From: Betaproteobacteria bacterium
GTDB lineage: Bacteria > Pseudomonadota > Gammaproteobacteria > Burkholderiales > Rhodocyclaceae
Reading direction: 5' to 3'
Length of the DNA: 40,629 nt
Assembly: GCA_009777925.1 (NCBI GenBank)
Contig: WRKX01000009.1
Location: forward strand, 1-40,629
Shown here: piece after piece, positions 8,592 through 15,407 of the stretch
Layout: every line of letters begins with the position of its first letter
Position numbering within the stretch: position 1 is the first letter of the stretch
Program-made: the position numbers and the translations under genes
Notes under the pieces: generated by a model
The model's database searches: none
Told to the model about the DNA's origin: nothing
What the model saw: only the letters and a program-made list of their open reading frames with translations

Positions 8592-9344
8592 TTATTCTTT
8601 ATTGTTTTCCTGGTGGTCAACTGCGGCTTTTAGGTTGAGATCTTCAGCAACCGTTACCGCAATTCCAGACGCAGCATCGCTTAATGCAGTAGCCGCTTTC
8701 TCCGGATCAGACATAAGTGTGCCAAAGTCACTAAAGGTTACCTTTGGTGGAGAATACCGCCATCCTCCAGCATTAGGCAGCCAGCCTGTCGCATGAAAGC
8801 CACGGTAAAGAGGTTCTTTTCGATCTTCACCAAAAAGTGTCAGTACAGCCGTAATGGTTGGCAAATAGCCACTGGTAGCACTCGTAGAGATAAAGCCTAT
8901 GGTAGTTGGCGCAACTACTAGTATGGCATCTGCGTTGGAGGTAATTTTTTCAAATTCAATCTTAAATCCATTATCGATTTCTTCCCAAGAACCTTCTTCC
9001 ACTTTGGCATCAAACCCTTGGTATGCCAATTGGGTTGCAATACTCTGAGCGAGGGTATCAGAAGTCGGAGTTTCATTTTTTTCCTTGATAGCTTGAGTAA
9101 GCAGCTCTTGCTTTTTGTATTGATCAGCTATTGCTATCATTCCCCCGATAAAACCAAATGCCCTGCCAAGATGGAAGAAGTCATATACGGTGTAAGTTTT
9201 TGGTTCTGGCGAACGAATAACAGCGACTGTCTTAACATTGGTGAGAGTGTTTGGCGAAATATCAATTTTTGGAACTGGGCTGGCGCACCCAGAAATTAAA
9301 GCTATGGTTGCAATTGCCAATAAAGACTTAACCGATGAAAACAT
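8592..9344 (-). CDS. Predicted lipoprotein of unknown function
   Basis: This 250-residue protein has a lipoprotein signal with lipobox LISGC (Cys about residue 20), so it is probably anchored in the outer or inner membrane facing the periplasm. A short hydrophobic Gly/Ile stretch (GFIGGMIAIA) lies near residue 70. The middle (DAILVVAPTTIGFISTSATSGYLP) resembles lipoproteins that assemble around a beta-rich core, but I do not recognise the family. The ATG has AGGAG at good distance. The gene is more AT-rich than its neighbours and lies between two copies of the htpG 3' end, so it is likely acquired. Confidence 0.75.
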   Translation of the reverse strand: MFSSVKSLLAIATIALISGCASPVPKIDISPNTLTNVKTVAVIRSPEPKTYTVYDFFHLGRAFGFIGGMIAIADQYKKQELLTQAIKEKNETPTSDTLAQSIATQLAYQGFDAKVEEGSWEEIDNGFKIEFEKITSNADAILVVAPTTIGFISTSATSGYLPTITAVLTLFGEDRKEPLYRGFHATGWLPNAGGWRYSPPKVTFSDFGTLMSDPEKAATALSDAASGIAVTVAEDLNLKAAVDHQENNKE

Positions 9345-9656
9345 TCAATACTCCTAAGAAGACAATGGAAAACATAACATTCAGCATGAAAAACTGACGA
9401 ACGATAACCGTCAAAACGGGTACTGTCAGATCAAGTCGAAACTTCTACAGATCATTTTCATCCCAAACATTATGCTTTGCAAGCGCGGTACGCAATGAAC
9501 GCGTGTAGGTTGGGGTGAGCGGAACGCGAACCCCAACATTTGAGAAAGAAAACAATCAAATAACATGACAGGTTGACCGTAAGAAGATGAGGCACATTTT
9601 ATCATCATGGAATGGCGATGTGTTGGGGTTCGCAAGCTCACCCTAACCTACGCGGG
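9345..9656. repeat. Spacer with paired GTAGGTTGGGGTGAGC repeats
   Basis: No gene is seen. Two arms of about 40 bp (9500-9540 and 9615-9655) are inverted copies of each other: GTAGGTTGGGGTGAGC with AACCCCAACA. Each arm is itself partly palindromic. This is a REP-like repeat type common in proteobacterial genomes. The second arm abuts the displaced htpG tail exactly. Confidence 0.7.
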
Positions 9657-9740
9657 CTTGCCGAAGGCGGGCAGCTCGAAGACCCGGCAGGATTCATCAA
9701 ACGCATGAACGACCTGATTCTGGCACTTTCGGCAAAGTAA
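9657..9740 (+). pseudogene. Displaced 3' end of htpG
   Basis: This 84-bp stretch matches 8131-8214, the last 27 codons plus stop of htpG. The reading frame is kept ([20 protein letters not shown]... ending ALSAK versus ALSGQ). Three differences are synonymous; the last two codons differ. It has no start of its own. A 12-bp terminator hairpin follows 5 bp after its stop, so this is probably the original htpG end and terminator, cut off by the inserted segment. Confidence 0.85.
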
Positions 9741-9745
9741 ACAAC

Positions 9746-9775
9746 AAGTCTGGCGATATATCAATCGCCAGACTT
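9746..9775. terminator. Terminator hairpin between htpG tail and yidC
   Basis: AAGTCTGGCGAT (9746-9757) pairs perfectly with ATCGCCAGACTT (9764-9775) across a 6-nt loop. On the plus strand it is followed by ATCCTTTCC, on the minus strand by GTTGTTTACTTT. It could therefore end transcription from both sides: yidC on the minus strand and, ancestrally, htpG on the plus strand. Confidence 0.7.
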
Positions 9776-9817
9776 ATCCTTTCCCGCACCGAAAGACGGC
9801 GCAAAATCTCATCCGTC

Positions 9818-11548
9818 TCAGATGTTTTGATCGTTCGCCGCCTGTTTCTGTTTGGCTTTGTGCACCGGGTCAAGCATCCGGTTAATATGCCACTGCTGCG
9901 CGATGGAGAGCAGGTTGTTAACCACCCAGTAGAGCACCAGACCAGCCGGGAAGAAAAAGAACATGACGCCGAACACCAGCGGCATGATAAGCATCATTTT
10001 GGCCTGAATAGGATCAGGCGGGGTCGGGTTTAAGCGAATCTGCACAAACATCGAAGCCATCATGACTACCGGCAGAACGTAATAAGGATCTGCCACGGAC
10101 AAATCGCGTATCCATAGCAGCCACGGCGCACCGCGCATTTCCACCGCGCCCAGCAATACCCAGTAAAGCGCAATGAAAACCGGAATCTGCACCAGAATGG
10201 GCAAACAACCGCCCAGAGGATTCACCTTTTCCGTCTGGTAGAGCTTCATCATCTCCTGATTCATTTTTGCCTTGTCATCGGCATAACGTTCCTTCAACTG
10301 CATCAGGCGCGGCGTCAATACCCGCATTTTTGCCATGGAACGATAGGAAGCAGCGGAGAGCGGATAGAAAATCAGTTTGATAAGCACGGTAAGCACGACG
10401 ATTGACCAGCCCCAGTTGCCCGTCAACTTGTTGATAAATTCCAGCACCCAAAAAAGCGGCGCGGCAATAATGTGCAGCCAGCCGTAATCCACCACCAGAT
10501 CAAGGCCAGGCGCAACCGCTTTAAGGGCGGATTGTTCCTGCGGTCCGGCAAATAGAGGAACGCTGATTTTGCCTGTTTGTCCCGACGCAATGCGGTCAAC
10601 CGGCAGAATCACCCCGGCGGTAAACAAATCATGCCCATCTTTTGTCTGCCCGATCTTGCGCATGAAGAACTCGCGCAATGTATCGCCCTGTGGCGCCCAG
10701 GCCGTGACAAAATAATGCTGCACCATAGCCAGCCAGCCATCGTCGGCCTGCCTTGCAAACCTGGCCTCACCTTTGACAATGTCAGCGTAGGACACTTTCT
10801 GGTACTTACCGGCATCGGTATATACTGCCGCCCCCGTAAAAGTGACCAGAAAGAAAGATTTGCCTTCCGGGCTTTCACCATCGCGTTGCAACTGAAAATA
10901 GGCGTCCGGCGTCAGCGGCGCGTCCCTGCCGTTTTCAATCTCCCAACTTACGTCAATCAGGTAGGAGCCGCGATGAAAGGTATAAACTTTGGTTGCACGA
11001 ACATCATCCATAAGAGGCGCGGCAAGGCGGATTTCCAGCGTATCCGCCCCATCCGCCAGATCACGCGGACCGGGCAGCGCCACCAGGAACGTCTTGTGAT
11101 TGGGCAATTCCGCGCCTTCGCCGCCAATCAGGCCGCTCTGCGCATGGTATAAATGCACGTCGGAAAAAAGCGTAAACGGCTCCTTGTCCTCACCCTGACC
11201 ATTTGCCTGATAATTCTTCAGGCCAAGCCAGACCAGATCACCGCCGCGCGTGGAAATTTCGGCGCGGACAAGATCAGTCTCCACAAAAATGCTTTCCGCC
11301 GGAGCGTCTTCGGGCAAAGCGGACGCCAATACTTCCGCCTGTTGCCCCGCACCCCGTAAATTGCGCGTCGCCTCAGGAATGGGCGCGCCATCCCTGCTTT
11401 GCCGCACCGCGACGGGCGCACCGTCGGCAGATGCAGAAACCGCAGCATCAGCGGCAACCGGCGCATGTTGCGCTTTCTGCCAGGCATCCCAAAGCATGAA
11501 CAGGGAGAACAAAAAAACGCCGAGCAGCATTAAACGACGGGTATCCAT
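9818..11548 (-). CDS. yidC: Membrane protein insertase YidC
   Basis: This 576-residue inner-membrane insertase folds membrane proteins with or without SecYEG. It has an N-terminal helix (MDTRRLMLLGVFLFSLFMLW), a large periplasmic domain (about residues 55-340), and the conserved five-helix core. The core includes NWGWSIVVLTVLIKLIFYPL, the cytoplasmic hairpin (MAKMRVLTPRL... EKVNPLGGCLPILVQ) and a final helix GLVLYWVVNNLLSIAQQW. The ATG at 11548 gives the usual MDTRR start; the TTG two codons upstream is unlikely. It closes the rpmH-rnpA-yidD-yidC group. mnmE, the usual next gene, is absent. Confidence 0.96.
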   Translation of the reverse strand: MDTRRLMLLGVFLFSLFMLWDAWQKAQHAPVAADAAVSASADGAPVAVRQSRDGAPIPEATRNLRGAGQQAEVLASALPEDAPAESIFVETDLVRAEISTRGGDLVWLGLKNYQANGQGEDKEPFTLFSDVHLYHAQSGLIGGEGAELPNHKTFLVALPGPRDLADGADTLEIRLAAPLMDDVRATKVYTFHRGSYLIDVSWEIENGRDAPLTPDAYFQLQRDGESPEGKSFFLVTFTGAAVYTDAGKYQKVSYADIVKGEARFARQADDGWLAMVQHYFVTAWAPQGDTLREFFMRKIGQTKDGHDLFTAGVILPVDRIASGQTGKISVPLFAGPQEQSALKAVAPGLDLVVDYGWLHIIAAPLFWVLEFINKLTGNWGWSIVVLTVLIKLIFYPLSAASYRSMAKMRVLTPRLMQLKERYADDKAKMNQEMMKLYQTEKVNPLGGCLPILVQIPVFIALYWVLLGAVEMRGAPWLLWIRDLSVADPYYVLPVVMMASMFVQIRLNPTPPDPIQAKMMLIMPLVFGVMFFFFPAGLVLYWVVNNLLSIAQQWHINRMLDPVHKAKQKQAANDQNI

Positions 11549-11600
11549 GAACAACCTTCAACTCAAATTCAGCGAACTGAAAAACATGCGAACAAAACGC

Positions 11601-11816
11601 TCATACAACCGGGTCATAGCCGCCCTGATTCCATGGATGGCAACGGCTCAAACGACGAAGCGCAAGCATTACGCCCTGCCAGGCGCCGTATTTCCGCACG
11701 GCGTCCCGCGCATATTCGGAACAACTCGGATGAAAGCGGCAATTGCGCCCCAAAAGAGGACTGATGGCGACACTATAAGCGCCCAGAAGGCCAAGAAGAA
11801 AACGCCGCGCTAACAT
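11601..11816 (-). CDS. yidD: Membrane protein insertion efficiency factor YidD
   Basis: This 71-residue YidD protein has the family pattern [22 protein letters not shown], then [10 protein letters not shown], and [12 protein letters not shown] at the end. Three Cys residues are conserved. YidD assists YidC-dependent insertion at the membrane. The start overlaps the rnpA stop by 7 bp, and yidC begins 52 bp downstream, so all are probably on one transcript from rpmH. Confidence 0.93.
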   Translation of the reverse strand: MLARRFLLGLLGAYSVAISPLLGRNCRFHPSCSEYARDAVRKYGAWQGVMLALRRLSRCHPWNQGGYDPVV

Positions 11817-12190
11817 GGTCTTTGCCCGATCGCCCTGGTCAACAAGCGCGAAATTTCCGCTGCCAATTCCTGCCGCATGGCGCGATCCGGTTTAGGTAAT
11901 TTTGCCGTCAGCCTTAATACCCAATCCCGGGGTGGTAATGACACGCGCGCTTGCCGGAAAGCCTCACGCGCCATGCGCTTGACCGCGTTTCGCCCAACCG
12001 CGCGGCGGATGATTTTTTTGCCGACCACCAGCCCAAGCCGCGCCGTACCTTCCTGCCCTGCTCTCTCTCCGCCATAGTGAAGCAGAAAATATTTGCCGCG
12101 CAAAACCTGCCGAAAACTGAATACGGCGGCATACTCGTCTGCCCGAAGCAAGCGGCATGAGCGAGGAAAAGACCAGGAAGCAGAGCGCAT
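11810..12190 (-). CDS. rnpA: Ribonuclease P protein component
   Basis: This 126-residue basic protein is the RNase P protein subunit that assists the catalytic RNA in tRNA 5' maturation. The family motif is visible as [22 protein letters not shown] (about residues 58-79), with LVVGKK just before and [10 protein letters not shown] after. It lies 39 bp after rpmH and overlaps yidD by 7 bp. The ribosome site is weak; coupling to rpmH may help. Confidence 0.93.
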   Translation of the reverse strand: MRSASWSFPRSCRLLRADEYAAVFSFRQVLRGKYFLLHYGGERAGQEGTARLGLVVGKKIIRRAVGRNAVKRMAREAFRQARVSLPPRDWVLRLTAKLPKPDRAMRQELAAEISRLLTRAIGQRPC

Positions 12191-12229
12191 TCCGGGGTCG
12201 GGAAAGCCAGACGCAACCGACCGATGGGA

Positions 12230-12364
12230 TCAGGGAGCCAGACGATGCCGGCCCTTGGCGCGACGGGCGGCAATTACCCTGCGCCCACCCTTGGTACGCA
12301 TTCTGACCAGAAAGCCATGCGTCCTTTTGCGGCGCACAACAGAAGGTTGATAAGTACGTTTCAT
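12230..12364 (-). CDS. rpmH: 50S ribosomal protein L34
   Basis: This gene is too short for the ORF track. The 44 residues begin [18 protein letters not shown], continue [11 protein letters not shown] and end [11 protein letters not shown]. This is a complete L34 with betaproteobacterial character (TYQPS, VRRKR). The start has AAGGAG at ideal distance. It leads the minus-strand rpmH-rnpA-yidD-yidC operon. dnaA and the replication origin, often beside rpmH, are not here; a repeat-filled 500-bp region and pstC stand in their place. Confidence 0.96.
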   Translation of the reverse strand: MKRTYQPSVVRRKRTHGFLVRMRTKGGRRVIAARRAKGRHRLAP

Positions 12365-12393
12365 GGCACACTCCTTGTGGCACAAAATGTTTA

Positions 12394-12399
12394 ATTATA
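12394..12399 (-). promoter_or_regulatory. Probable -10 box of the rpmH promoter
   Basis: TATAAT is read on the minus strand about 30 bp ahead of the rpmH ATG, followed by AAGGAG at the ribosome site. A matching -35 at 17 bp is poor, so the exact promoter is uncertain. Confidence 0.5.
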
Positions 12400-12458
12400 C
12401 ATTGGGACGGCTCATAACTGTTAAAGCAAAAAGCAACGGTAGTGCCCCAGTCTGAAAT

Positions 12459-12555
12459 ATATTGAACCGGCAATTAAGGTTTGACTTTTCGAGGCACGCC
12501 CCATATGGGCCGAAATGGCAAATATGATGCAACCCTTAATTGCCTGGTGAATAGT
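12459..12555 (+). repeat. 97-bp MITE-like element, copy 1
   Basis: This stretch is an almost exact reverse-complement match to 36017-36113. Ends are imperfect inverted repeats (ATATTGAACCGGCAATTAAGG against ACTATTCACC-GGCAATTAAGG, about 20 bp), and the centre holds a GCCCCATATGGGC-type palindrome. No coding capacity is present. The size and terminal repeats suggest a miniature inverted-repeat transposable element. Confidence 0.75.
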
Positions 12556-12720
12556 GATTCACATAATTTCGGGAACATCGCCCCGGGGAGCGCCAGGCAC
12601 CAGCAGCCTGGCATCATCAGCCAGTCTGCTCTACCGCCTGGCCGCGCTGGCGCGTGGCGCTCCCGGAATTCCCGGGAGCATCATTTTCCCAACTGTCTCT
12701 TTATATGCGTGAATCACTAT
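12551..12720. repeat. 170-bp inverted-repeat element
   Basis: The ends ATAGTGATTCACATA (12551-12565) and TATGCGTGAATCACTAT (12704-12720) are inverted copies with one mismatch. Inside, GGGGAGCGCCAGGC and GGCGCTCCCGG form a second nested inverted pair. It directly follows, and shares a few bases with, the 97-bp element. Non-coding; only one copy is in the window. Confidence 0.55.
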
Positions 12721-12862
12721 ATGTGTCGAGTCTACGGGAAGATGGTGGTGTTTCCGACAAAATGCAGGGGCGAGATTTATCGCGCCCAACAAACCCCCTC
12801 GCTCCCGCGCTAAATCCTGCCGCTTGCGACAGGATTTAGCGCGGGGAAAAATGGCGGAAGTT
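12721..12862. repeat. Dispersed repeat and strong hairpin after pstC
   Basis: Positions 12725-12788 match the reverse complement of about 15225-15275 (GAGTCTACGGGA, GATGGTGGTGTTT, AAAATG, then GGGGCGNGATTTATCGCGCCC). At 12804-12845 a perfect 16-bp stem (CCCGCGCTAAATCCTG) encloses a 10-nt loop. Neither strand shows a T-tract after it, so it may be a mobile-element hairpin or a processing or protecting structure for pstC mRNA rather than a standard terminator. Confidence 0.6.
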
Positions 12863-13876
12863 TTATGTCCGTCTGCCCTCGTCCTTTTGCAGGCGCATGA
12901 GGAGCAGGCGGGAAAAGACCAGAACCGTAAAGGTTATCAGGAAAAGAACAAGCCCAAGGTAAATCAGTGACGCCTGATGCAGACCCGGCGCAGCCTCGGC
13001 AAATTCGTTGGCAAGCGCGGAAGTAATGCTGTTGGCGGCCTCGAAGAGCGAAACCGAACTCAACTGATTGATATTGCCGATCACAAAGGTAACAGCCATG
13101 GTTTCCCCCAATGCTCGCCCCAGCCCCAGCATGATGCCGCCCAGCACGCCCGTCCTGGTGTAAGGTAAAACAACACGCCAGACCACTTCCCAGGTCGTCG
13201 CCCCCAGGCCGTAGGCGGATTCTTTCAGGAGCGGCGGCGTCACCTCAAACACGTCGCGCATAACTGAGGCAATGAAGGGAATAATCATGATGGAGAGAAT
13301 GATTCCCGCTGGCAAAATCCCGATCCCCACCGGTGGCCCGGAAACCAGCGCTCCCAAAAACGGCGCGTCTCCCACAAGCGACTGAATCGGTTGCTGCACA
13401 TATTTTGCCAGCACCGGCCCGAACACCATCAACCCCCACATGCCATAGACGATGGACGGCACCGCCGCCAGCAATTCAACGGCAGTCCCCAACGGGCGCT
13501 TCAACCAGACCGGCGATAGTTCCGTCAGGAAAAGCGCAATACCGAAACTGACCGGAATCGCAATTATCAGCGCGATGGCGGAAGTCATCAGCGTGCCGTA
13601 AATCATGACCATCCCGCCAAAATCCTCCTGCACGGGATCCCAGGCATTGCGCGTCAAAAAACCCGCTCCAAACTGGCTGATTGCGGGCCAGGCGCCTATC
13701 ACCAGGGAAATGATGATGCCCAGCAACAAAGCCAAAGTCAGGAGCGCGGCGCCACGCGCAAGCCATGAAAACAGCCGGTCGGCCAGCGCGTCGGAAATCA
13801 AACCTGATCCAGAGCTGGCAGCGTTTGACAGCGAGCCAGATCTGGAAGCAGGCATGGAGGGTGAAACGTCGGTCAT
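12863..13876 (-). CDS. pstC: Phosphate ABC transporter permease PstC
   Basis: This 337-residue inner-membrane permease has six predicted helices and the cytoplasmic coupling loop around [25 protein letters not shown], then [16 protein letters not shown], typical of PstC. The N-terminal extension (about 35 residues, Ser/Ala-rich) is within the family's range. It follows pstS by 28 bp on the same strand. pstA and pstB, which normally follow and are needed for transport, are absent; the gene ends in a hairpin and repeats. Confidence 0.95.
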   Translation of the reverse strand: MTDVSPSMPASRSGSLSNAASSGSGLISDALADRLFSWLARGAALLTLALLLGIIISLVIGAWPAISQFGAGFLTRNAWDPVQEDFGGMVMIYGTLMTSAIALIIAIPVSFGIALFLTELSPVWLKRPLGTAVELLAAVPSIVYGMWGLMVFGPVLAKYVQQPIQSLVGDAPFLGALVSGPPVGIGILPAGIILSIMIIPFIASVMRDVFEVTPPLLKESAYGLGATTWEVVWRVVLPYTRTGVLGGIMLGLGRALGETMAVTFVIGNINQLSSVSLFEAANSITSALANEFAEAAPGLHQASLIYLGLVLFLITFTVLVFSRLLLMRLQKDEGRRT

Positions 13877-13904
13877 GACGGAAAAGAACCGCTCAAAAAG
13901 ATAT

Positions 13905-14954
13905 TCATTTTCTGACAGGCTTGCCGGACGTGTCCACTATCGTCTGCCAAAGATTTATCACAATATCTTTCACACTTTGCGGCATAGGCACATAGTCCAG
14001 ACTTCCGGCCTGCGCGTCGCCGTTCCTGTAAGCCCACTCGAAAAAATCAAGCGCGGCGGCTGCCTGTCCTGGCTTATTCTGTTGTTTGTGCATCATGATA
14101 AAAGTCGCGGCGGTAATCGGCCAGGAATCTTCACCCGGCTGATCGGTCAGAATCTGGTTAAAGCTCTTCGTCCAGTCCGCGCCTGCCGCTGCCGCCTTGA
14201 AACTTGCCTCCGAAGGCTGAACGAATTTACCCGCCTGATTCTCCATTTGCGTGTGCGCCAGCTTGTTGCGCTTGGCGTAAGCATATTCGACATAGCCGAT
14301 TGCGCCGTCCAGACGACCTACGAACGCCGCCACGCCTTCATTGCCTTTGCCGCCCAGGCCGGTTGGCCAATTCACGGCTGTGCCTTCGCCGACTTTCTCT
14401 TTCCACTCAGGGTTAACCTTGGCAAGATAGTTCGTAAAGCCAAAGCTCGTGCCCGAACCATCCGCGCGGCGGACAACCGCAATAACTGTATCGGGAAGAG
14501 TAAGGCCGGGATTGAGCGCCGCGATAGCGGGATCGTTCCAGTTGGCGATCTTGCCCAGATAAATATCACCCAGAAGTTGGCCGTTCAGCTTCAACTGTCC
14601 CGGCGCAACACCTTTGATATTGACGATGGGCACGATGCCGCCGATTACCGTCGGAAACTGGATCAGCCCCTTTTCCTGCAAGGCCGCGTCGGTAAGCGGC
14701 GCGTCGGAAGCGCCGAAATCCACCGTTTTGGCTTCGATCTGCTTCATGCCCGCGCTGGAACCGACCGACTGATAATTGATCCTGTGTCCGGTAGCCTTGT
14801 TATAATCCGCCGCCCAGCGGGCATAAAGCGGCGCGGGGAAACTCGCCCCGGCTCCGGTTATGTCAGCCGCCTGTGCGGACACGAAGCACGCCATAACCAG
14901 CGCGGCAGCCCCCATAAACCATTTTTTACCGATGATTTTGCTGTTCGGTTGCAT
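13905..14954 (-). CDS. pstS: Phosphate-binding periplasmic protein PstS
   Basis: This 349-residue protein has a signal peptide (about 1-29, ending SAQA-AD) and binds phosphate for the Pst importer. Family motifs are [13 protein letters not shown] (phosphate site Ser), [35 protein letters not shown] and [11 protein letters not shown]. The ATG at 14954 has AGGAGAG at good distance; the ATG at 15017 would add 21 residues and fall within the Pho box. Expression is probably induced by phosphate starvation through the Pho box just upstream. Confidence 0.96.
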   Translation of the reverse strand: MQPNSKIIGKKWFMGAAALVMACFVSAQAADITGAGASFPAPLYARWAADYNKATGHRINYQSVGSSAGMKQIEAKTVDFGASDAPLTDAALQEKGLIQFPTVIGGIVPIVNIKGVAPGQLKLNGQLLGDIYLGKIANWNDPAIAALNPGLTLPDTVIAVVRRADGSGTSFGFTNYLAKVNPEWKEKVGEGTAVNWPTGLGGKGNEGVAAFVGRLDGAIGYVEYAYAKRNKLAHTQMENQAGKFVQPSEASFKAAAAGADWTKSFNQILTDQPGEDSWPITAATFIMMHKQQNKPGQAAAALDFFEWAYRNGDAQAGSLDYVPMPQSVKDIVINLWQTIVDTSGKPVRK

Positions 14955-14983
14955 AATTGTCTCTCCTGTTGAAAACGCGGTGT

Positions 14984-15017
14984 ATTCTAGGAAGACTTTG
15001 TGACACCTCCGTGACAC
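14984..15017 (-). promoter_or_regulatory. Pho box promoter of pstS
   Basis: On the minus strand two identical GTGTCAC repeats are spaced by GGAG (11-bp period), matching the CTGTCAT-N4-CTGTCAT PhoB box. A -10 box TAGAAT (14989-14984) lies 10 bp after the second repeat, the geometry expected when PhoB replaces a -35 element. Confidence 0.85.
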
Positions 15018-15407
15018 CGCGCATTCTTTTCATCCATGCAAATCCACGTTTTAATTTTGGATTTGCATGGACAAAAGAGACTGAAAGCGGTAGTAGTGCC
15101 TCAGTTTGAAAGCAAGTTCAGGCAATGCATAGCAATGCTCGTAGGGGCGCGATTTATCGCGCCCGATACCGCACCTGCTGACATGCAACCATCAGGATAC
15201 TTGCAGACGGCAGTGTTCAGGGCGCGATAAATCGCGCCCCTACATTTTGCCGAAAACACCACCATTCTCCCGTAGACTCAACGCATATTTCAAACTGAGA
15301 CTCTGCCAACGCGGTCTGGGCTTGGACATGCGGTGGCGTGAGATACCGCAAGCTATATCACATACTGAGACTGTACATCTCGGCCATGCCGGGCGGTCTT
15401 GCGTGAT
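15018..15407. repeat. Repeat-rich spacer upstream of pstS
   Basis: No gene is seen in this 390-bp stretch. A 13-bp stem (CCATGCAAATCCA, 15034-15046 with 15058-15070) lies just upstream of the Pho box. Two GGGGCGCGATTTATCGCGCCC-type palindromes at about 15144-15166 and 15219-15242 face each other, flanked by TCAGTTTGAAA / TTTCAAACTGA at about 15098-15108 and 15291-15301. The whole 15098-15301 block looks like one inverted-repeat element, part of which also occurs at 12725-12788. Confidence 0.6.

Noticed and set aside
12365-12862. Replication origin beside rpmH
   Set aside because: No cluster of DnaA boxes and no dnaA; the region is filled with repeats.
13605-14972. 455-aa plus-strand ORF opposite pstC and pstS
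   Set aside because: Antisense shadow of two well-supported genes; no ribosome site or domain.
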